Source: UBA2882 sp051877575 (GTDB taxonomy: Bacteria; Bacillota; Clostridia; Lachnospirales; Lachnospiraceae). Taken from it: a stretch of 64,000 nt of DNA. The stretch's first letter is position 1, and every line of letters begins with the position of its first letter. The DNA is taken from contig JBJEJA010000035.1 in NCBI GenBank assembly GCA_051877575.1, positions 28,320 to 92,319 of the forward strand. Direction: 5' to 3'. A program made the position numbers and the translations under genes. Positions 59,242 through 64,000 of the stretch are shown one piece after another. The notes below the pieces were generated by a model. That model was given only the letters and a program-made list of their open reading frames with translations, searched no databases and had not been told where the DNA came from.

Positions 59242-60192
59242 TCAACTGTCAAGAGCCTCCCCGGAATCTCCGGGATTGACCGCGGGATTCACATGTACCA
59301 TAATATGTTTCACTTTCGGGAAATTCTGTTCAATGTCTTCATGCACCGATTCCGCAATTTCATGTGCTCTTTGCAGCGTATAGGAACCATCTACTCCGAT
59401 TTCCATATCAACATAAATTTTATTGCCGAATATTCTTGTCTGAAGCAGATCTATCCCCAACACATTCTCATTATTCATTGCACATTCATACAGCTGCTTT
59501 TCGGTCTCTTCATCACAGGAATGATCCACCATTTTATCAACAGCATCCTTAAAAATGTCATACGCAGCCTTCACGATAAAAACAAAGATAACCAGGCTGG
59601 CAACGGAATCCATAACCGGGAAGCCCATTCTTGCTCCGCCGATTCCGATCAAAGCTCCGATCGAAGAAAATGCATCCGAGCGATGATGCCATGCATCTGC
59701 CATCAATGCACTGGAATCGATTTTCTTTGCATGAAACCGTGTATACCAAAACATCGCCTCTTTTACGACGATTGAAACAAGTGCAGCCGCCAGTGCCAGC
59801 ACTCCGGGTGTTTCCAAAGCGTCATAGTTGCCCTGTAAAATATTTTTCAGTGCCTGTGCTCCGATCCCAAGGCCTGTAATAAACAGCACCATTGCCAGAA
59901 TGATCGCTGCCACACATTCCAGCCGCTCGTGTCCGTATGGATGGTCTTTATCCGAATCTTTTGATGCCAGCCGGATTCCGATGATGACTACTATCGTACT
60001 GAATACGTCCGATGCCGAATGAACCGCATCACTGATCATAGCACCGGAATGTGCGATCACTCCCGCAAAGAGCTTAAATACCGAAAGCAGCAAATTTCCA
60101 ATCATCGTGGTAAACGATACCCGGTTTGCCGTTCTTTGAAAGTCACCGTCAGCCCCATTGTTCTCCGTTTTGATAATGTTGTTTTCCTCCAT
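59242..60192 (-). CDS. Cation diffusion facilitator, likely nickel/cobalt exporter
   Basis: 316 residues with six membrane segments and a cytoplasmic C-terminal domain. The metal site motifs are HSASDVFST in TM2 and a matching HHRSDAFSS in TM5; DHPYGHERLE follows TM2. The ATG at 60192 has GGAGG at 8 bp; an earlier in-frame start lacks one. A NiCo riboswitch lies in the leader, so the physiological substrate is probably Co(II) or Ni(II), exported when in excess. The protein lacks the His-rich loop of zinc carriers. Confidence 0.93.
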   Translation of the reverse strand: MEENNIIKTENNGADGDFQRTANRVSFTTMIGNLLLSVFKLFAGVIAHSGAMISDAVHSASDVFSTIVVIIGIRLASKDSDKDHPYGHERLECVAAIILAMVLFITGLGIGAQALKNILQGNYDALETPGVLALAAALVSIVVKEAMFWYTRFHAKKIDSSALMADAWHHRSDAFSSIGALIGIGGARMGFPVMDSVASLVIFVFIVKAAYDIFKDAVDKMVDHSCDEETEKQLYECAMNNENVLGIDLLQTRIFGNKIYVDMEIGVDGSYTLQRAHEIAESVHEDIEQNFPKVKHIMVHVNPAVNPGDSGEALDS

Positions 60193-60270
60193 ATTGCTTA
60201 CCTCCAAAATAACAGATATCTCTATGGCACTAAATATATGTGGGGATAATAAGAGAAGACCTTAAAAAGG

Positions 60271-60381
60271 TATAAAAAGACACCCACGAACCAGTATTAG
60301 CAACTACTGTCCCGTGGATGAGAATTTCCACTGTCACTCATGTGACCCGACTCCATGACATCATGTCACGGTCTGTTCAGT
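60271..60381 (-). promoter_or_regulatory. NiCo (czcD) riboswitch with overlapping terminator
   Basis: Minus-strand aptamer 60381-60306: ACTGAACAGAC, paired internal hairpins, GGAGTCGGG, GACAGTGGA ... ATCCACGGGACAGT. These match the conserved junction of the czcD/NiCo RNA. The last aptamer stem (CCACGGGACAGTA, 60305-60317) overlaps a terminator stem with TACTGGTTCGTGG (60284-60296), followed by TTTTT (60274-60278). Metal binding should hold the aptamer and block termination, turning on the exporter gene. Confidence 0.85.
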
Positions 60382-60420
60382 TTGTACTGTAGATTGATAT
60401 GCAGTGCAAAGAGTTCACAT

Positions 60421-60449
60421 AGAATAACACAGATATTTTATTTTGTCAA
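60421..60449 (-). promoter_or_regulatory. Sigma-A promoter of the CDF gene
   Basis: TTGACA (60444-60449), 17-bp spacer, TATTCT (60421-60426) on the minus strand. It places the transcript start about 35 bp before the riboswitch aptamer. Confidence 0.8.
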
Positions 60450-60460
60450 ATATCACAATC

Positions 60461-63205
60461 CTATCTGTCAACAATCTGATTTTTTCCATGCTTCTTACCA
60501 TAATACATCCGTTCGTCTGCCAGCGTGATCAGCTTTTCCGGATTAGTCCTCTCATCAAAGAAGGCAACGCCAAAGGTCATGGTAATATGCAGCTTATGCT
60601 CCTGATATGATACAAGTGTGTCATCAATCCGCTTACGTATTTGCTCCATAACCGAAACAGCATAGGTTTTATCCCCATAGAGCAGGATCAGGAATTCCTC
60701 TCCGCCCCAGCGGCAGGGAATGCCCGTATCAGGTAAATATTTTTTTATCGCCCCGGCAACACCGGAAAGCACAATATCTCCGCACTCATGGCCGTAAGTA
60801 TCATTGACCGACTTAAAATTATCGATATCCCCAAGGATAACACAATAAGGCTTACCGGATTGTATATACTGACGGAAATGCGTCTGAAAATGATGGCGGT
60901 TACTCAGCTTTGTCAGTACATCATAATTTGCAAGAAAATCCAACTGCATATTTTTTTCGCGCAAAAGTCCGTTACTCCTATCTGCCGTATATCTGTTGTA
61001 AGCGATATCCGAGAGAATATTTGCCGTAACATACAGAAAATTCGCTGCATTGTCAATTTTTTCTCTATCCAGAATATAAACCGTATCCAGTGCTTTCAGA
61101 TAAGCCTCTGCGTCTACCTGAATTTCCTCCGCAATTCTAAGGTATTTTTCCGGATTTGGTTTCTCGGGAAGAACCTGCCCGCCTATAAAGCAGCCGATAA
61201 TTTCTCCGTTTACCATGATCGGTGCCGCATAATCCATCAGACCCGCATGACATTCATAGACGCAGGAACGCCCTTCCCGGAATGCAAGTTCCGCACCATT
61301 TTTATCGCACTGTTCGCAACGCTGTCGTCCGATGTCCGATTTCCGGGTATATTCCGTGCAAAAATCTGTGAAATTAGATCCTTTTGTAACGGCAACACCG
61401 TATTTGTCCGTTGTCAGAGCCGCCATTCCGGTCATGGAAGAAAAAGCATCCTGAATTTTCTGAAGCGTTTCCACCGGAATAAAATCCGTCAACGAAGGTT
61501 CCTTTTCCGCTGACAGAGAATCCCTGACGTCTCCTTCCCGCTCCATCATGCTTTCAAAATCCTTTCGCGGAAGCGGCTTGGAAAAATAATATCCCTGAAT
61601 ATAATCACAGTCATGACGGGACAAAAAATCAAGCTGATTTTTTGTCTCAACTCCTTCCGCAATGACCTTGGCATTCATATGGTGCGACATATCAATGATG
61701 GAATGAATAATGCTTTTAATCTTGGAATCGGTTCCTATTTTTTGCACAAATCCCATATCAAGTTTAACAATATCAAAGTCATACGTACTAAATGTACTGA
61801 AGGAAGAGCATCCGCTGCCGAAATCATCCAGCAGGACCTCCGCTCCCGCTTCGCGCAATGCGGCAATCAGATTCGTTTCATTTGCCGACATGGCGGAATA
61901 AGCTGTCTCCGTCACTTCAAAGCGCGGCTGGATATCATAGTTATCATTGCGGAGACTGTCAAATATTGCATCCATCATTTCCGAATCGTAGAAATCCATC
62001 CATGAAAGGTTGATGGAAATAGGAACGATATGCTTTCCTTCCTTCTTGTGTTCTTCATAAAATCTTCGAACTTCATTTAATACAAAATGATCCACCTGGG
62101 TAATCTGCCCGCTTTCTTCCAAAACGGGGATAAAAATACCGGGAGAAACAATCCCCTTTCCCGGATAGTTCCAACGGATCAACGCCTCGGCAGAAGTAAG
62201 CACACCCGTACGTGCATCATAAATCGGCTGGTAATAAACTTCAAATTCTCTGTTTTCCAGCGCCTCCTGTATCCGTCCCTGAATCTCGGAACGAATAATA
62301 TAATTGGTCCGCATGGAAGCGTCAAATACGGCATACGATTTTATGTACTCATCGAAAATGTGCGAGATTGCTATTTTGGCATAATCACACATGGTACTGA
62401 TATGAATGCTTCTGTTTTTTATCAGATATATGCCGCAACGAATATAAAGCTGGATTGTTTTATTATCTTTTGAAAAACTTATTTTACAAAGCTCCGGCAA
62501 AATATCATAATCCAGATTTTCCTGATCCACCAGACAGATAAAGTGATCACCATCGGTGCGGGCAATCATGATCGGCTGCAACGGGGAATTCTTAAAATAC
62601 TTGTAAATCGCCCGCAGCACTTCATCGCCGCCTTTGGTTCCAAAATATTCATTGATGCCCTTAAAACCCTTCACATTAAACAATACAACGGCATATTCCT
62701 TTTCTTCATCCGCCGCATCCAAAAACAACCTCGCCTCACTCAAAAACCCCTGACGATTGAACGCACCGGTCAAAAAATCCTTATTTTCCATATCCGCTAC
62801 AAATTCATCATGGATGTCTTTGATATAGAGATAGGCAACCTGATCATCATGCCGGTATTCCGGTGCAGGGACAAGCTCCATGGATACCCAGCGAAACTCA
62901 TCATCGATTTTTCGTCTGTAATGGCAGCATATGTAAGTTTTTCCGTCCCTGAATGCTCCGCGCAAATTCTCAATATCCACAAACAGCAGATACTTCTCTA
63001 CATCATCGGGATGTATATGCGCCGATTCCACAAGCCCTTTTAAGCAATCCGAAATTTTATCGGAATATCTTTTCTCTGTGTTTACCTCAGATTGGATCAC
63101 TTTGATTTCCTCATAAGTGTCCCTGGTCAGATTGATTTTAAGAATTTTATGGTAAATATCAGAAAGCATCATCAATGCTTCCCTTCCATGCATTTCGCTT
63201 TTCAT
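60461..63205 (-). CDS. PAS-GGDEF-EAL-PocR-GGDEF c-di-GMP signalling protein
   Basis: About 914 residues, no membrane segment. Order: a PAS-like N-terminus (1-130); a first GGDEF domain whose active loop is degenerate (RTDGDHF), perhaps a GTP-sensing regulator; an EAL phosphodiesterase domain with AEALIRW, the Glu of FEVTETA, LLDDFGSG and KVIAEGVET; a PocR sensory domain (about 590-740) with the conserved CEQC and CHAGL cysteines; and a C-terminal GGDEF with intact RWGGEEF. It can both make and break c-di-GMP. The ATG at 63205 has GGGGGA at 6 bp; a start 13 codons upstream is possible. Confidence 0.92.
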   Translation of the reverse strand: MKSEMHGREALMMLSDIYHKILKINLTRDTYEEIKVIQSEVNTEKRYSDKISDCLKGLVESAHIHPDDVEKYLLFVDIENLRGAFRDGKTYICCHYRRKIDDEFRWVSMELVPAPEYRHDDQVAYLYIKDIHDEFVADMENKDFLTGAFNRQGFLSEARLFLDAADEEKEYAVVLFNVKGFKGINEYFGTKGGDEVLRAIYKYFKNSPLQPIMIARTDGDHFICLVDQENLDYDILPELCKISFSKDNKTIQLYIRCGIYLIKNRSIHISTMCDYAKIAISHIFDEYIKSYAVFDASMRTNYIIRSEIQGRIQEALENREFEVYYQPIYDARTGVLTSAEALIRWNYPGKGIVSPGIFIPVLEESGQITQVDHFVLNEVRRFYEEHKKEGKHIVPISINLSWMDFYDSEMMDAIFDSLRNDNYDIQPRFEVTETAYSAMSANETNLIAALREAGAEVLLDDFGSGCSSFSTFSTYDFDIVKLDMGFVQKIGTDSKIKSIIHSIIDMSHHMNAKVIAEGVETKNQLDFLSRHDCDYIQGYYFSKPLPRKDFESMMEREGDVRDSLSAEKEPSLTDFIPVETLQKIQDAFSSMTGMAALTTDKYGVAVTKGSNFTDFCTEYTRKSDIGRQRCEQCDKNGAELAFREGRSCVYECHAGLMDYAAPIMVNGEIIGCFIGGQVLPEKPNPEKYLRIAEEIQVDAEAYLKALDTVYILDREKIDNAANFLYVTANILSDIAYNRYTADRSNGLLREKNMQLDFLANYDVLTKLSNRHHFQTHFRQYIQSGKPYCVILGDIDNFKSVNDTYGHECGDIVLSGVAGAIKKYLPDTGIPCRWGGEEFLILLYGDKTYAVSVMEQIRKRIDDTLVSYQEHKLHITMTFGVAFFDERTNPEKLITLADERMYYGKKHGKNQIVDR

Positions 63206-63343
63206 TTGAAGTCCCCCGATCCCCCTGATTTTGTCGATTTGCATTTCACCGAATAGTCAAAATGAACAACTATATTATACCATTATTATCGAATATTTTC
63301 TATCCCTATAACGATTTAACGCTCCCTGTTATCAAAAAAATGT

Positions 63344-63368
63344 CAAAAAAGAGATTCCGGCATCCGGA
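63344..63368 (-). terminator. Terminator of the right-end membrane gene
   Basis: A small stem TCCGG/CCGGA (63356-63360 with 63364-63368) followed on the minus strand by CTCTTTTTTG directly after the stop codon. Confidence 0.5.
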
Positions 63369-64000
63369 TTACCTTTTCTGTTTTTCATTTTTATCCAACT
63401 TAAACTTATCCCTATAGGTCAGGAATTGCGCTAAGCTGACAACCAGCATACCGACCACCGCACAGAGAAGCTCGAGATAACAGCAGCCACAAATATTAAC
63501 CCAGATATAAACAGCAAGCAGCGCTGTCTGGCTGATGCCCCGGCAAATAACAGAGTTGCGTTTCCGCTTCTTTTGGTTGCCCTCAGGATCCTCCTTGCCG
63601 GATATTTCTGCCTCATCATCCTCTTCCTCCCGTTTTCTCTTCATTATAATGAAAAGTCCCAGAGAATAGATGATCGTCACAATCAATATCACATAATGCC
63701 AGCGGCAGCCTTTGTTTTCATCCTCTAAAGATACCAGCATATATACCGAATCAAAATCATCTGTCTTAAAGGTAATGGTGTCCGGATCATCATCCAAATC
63801 TTCCATCAGAATATATCCCGAACCATCCTCTTTTGCAAGACAAATGACAGCACCATCCCTGATCAATTCATAAATAAGTGTTCCCACCGCAATGACTATA
63901 TCTGCAACTATCACAATATGCGTAATAAATAACATATCACGCAGGTCCAGTTTCCCCGAAAATTGAAACACCAATTGTATCAGACATGACAGGGCAGATA
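63369..64000 (-). CDS. Membrane protein of unknown function, 5' end outside window
   Basis: The frame is open to the window edge, so the start lies beyond it; the first start candidate inside is a TTG at 63974. At least four hydrophobic segments: about 25 residues near the visible N-terminus, one after an acidic loop (ILMEDLDDDPDTITFKTDD), and two at the C-terminus (ISQTALLAVYIWVNICGCCY, VVGMLVVSLAQF), separated by a charged stretch EEEDDEAEISGKE. I do not recognise the family. Confidence 0.6.
   Translation of the reverse strand, partial: SALSCLIQLVFQFSGKLDLRDMLFITHIVIVADIVIAVGTLIYELIRDGAVICLAKEDGSGYILMEDLDDDPDTITFKTDDFDSVYMLVSLEDENKGCRWHYVILIVTIIYSLGLFIIMKRKREEEDDEAEISGKEDPEGNQKKRKRNSVICRGISQTALLAVYIWVNICGCCYLELLCAVVGMLVVSLAQFLTYRDKFKLDKNEKQKR

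Noticed and set aside
1..64000. tRNA, rRNA, prophage, insertion sequences or CRISPR
   Set aside because: Looked for cloverleaf, transposase or integrase motifs, and regular direct repeats; none were convincing.

Overview
The window reads as chromosomal DNA from a member of the Lachnospiraceae (Clostridia, Bacillota). The pointers are moderate G+C by eye, strong AGGAGG ribosome sites with frequent GTG and TTG starts, a DUF6465 Lys/Ala-rich protein, DUF6320, a Cys-rich KTR protein, an Amt-PII fusion, a Crh-like HPr beside whiA, and XylFII/YesM/YesN-type sugar sensing. A chemotaxis receptor and several c-di-GMP enzymes suggest a motile organism or one that changes lifestyle. Most genes lie on the minus strand. 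I see no rRNA, tRNA, prophage, insertion sequence or CRISPR array.

Left end (1-4400): an Rpn-like nuclease cut by the window edge, then a complete agr-type quorum-sensing locus. agrB and agrD are on the plus strand and meet agrA-agrC from the minus strand at a shared terminator. The 45-residue AgrD has Ser where the ring-forming Cys is expected, so a lactone autoinducer is predicted. An XRE regulator follows.

4400-12500: housekeeping and envelope genes (DUF6465, uppP, patatin, aminotransferase, an SGNH/MBOAT O-acylation pair, trxA, MATE), plus a structured plus-strand element that may be a small RNA.

12500-24100: a sugar-uptake block. It holds two tandem permeases, an ATPase, a binding lipoprotein, a second binding lipoprotein, a YesN-type regulator, a YesM-type kinase and a membrane-anchored binding protein. 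This resembles XylFII-LytS/YesN-type sensing that controls a CUT2 transporter.

24100-28900: cyclophilin, an Amt-PII fusion with a long structured leader, fructose-bisphosphate aldolase and a lipid kinase. 28900-40000: an apparent operon hprK-glcK-murB-rapZ-whiA-crh linking carbon catabolite control with envelope synthesis, preceded by uvrC and ftsH, with pyrG divergent.

40000-64000: a GH3 glycosidase with a divergent AraC regulator; a chemotaxis receptor and a diguanylate cyclase; GIY-YIG, radical SAM and azlCD genes; an acyltransferase/DUF6320/esterase trio; a solitary adenine methylase with a small helical partner; an HD-GYP protein; a MerR-controlled ABC exporter operon; TetR with a Cys-rich KTR protein; a CDF metal exporter behind a NiCo riboswitch; a GGDEF-EAL-PocR-GGDEF protein; and a membrane protein cut by the right edge. 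All calls come from reading the sequence; no database search was run.
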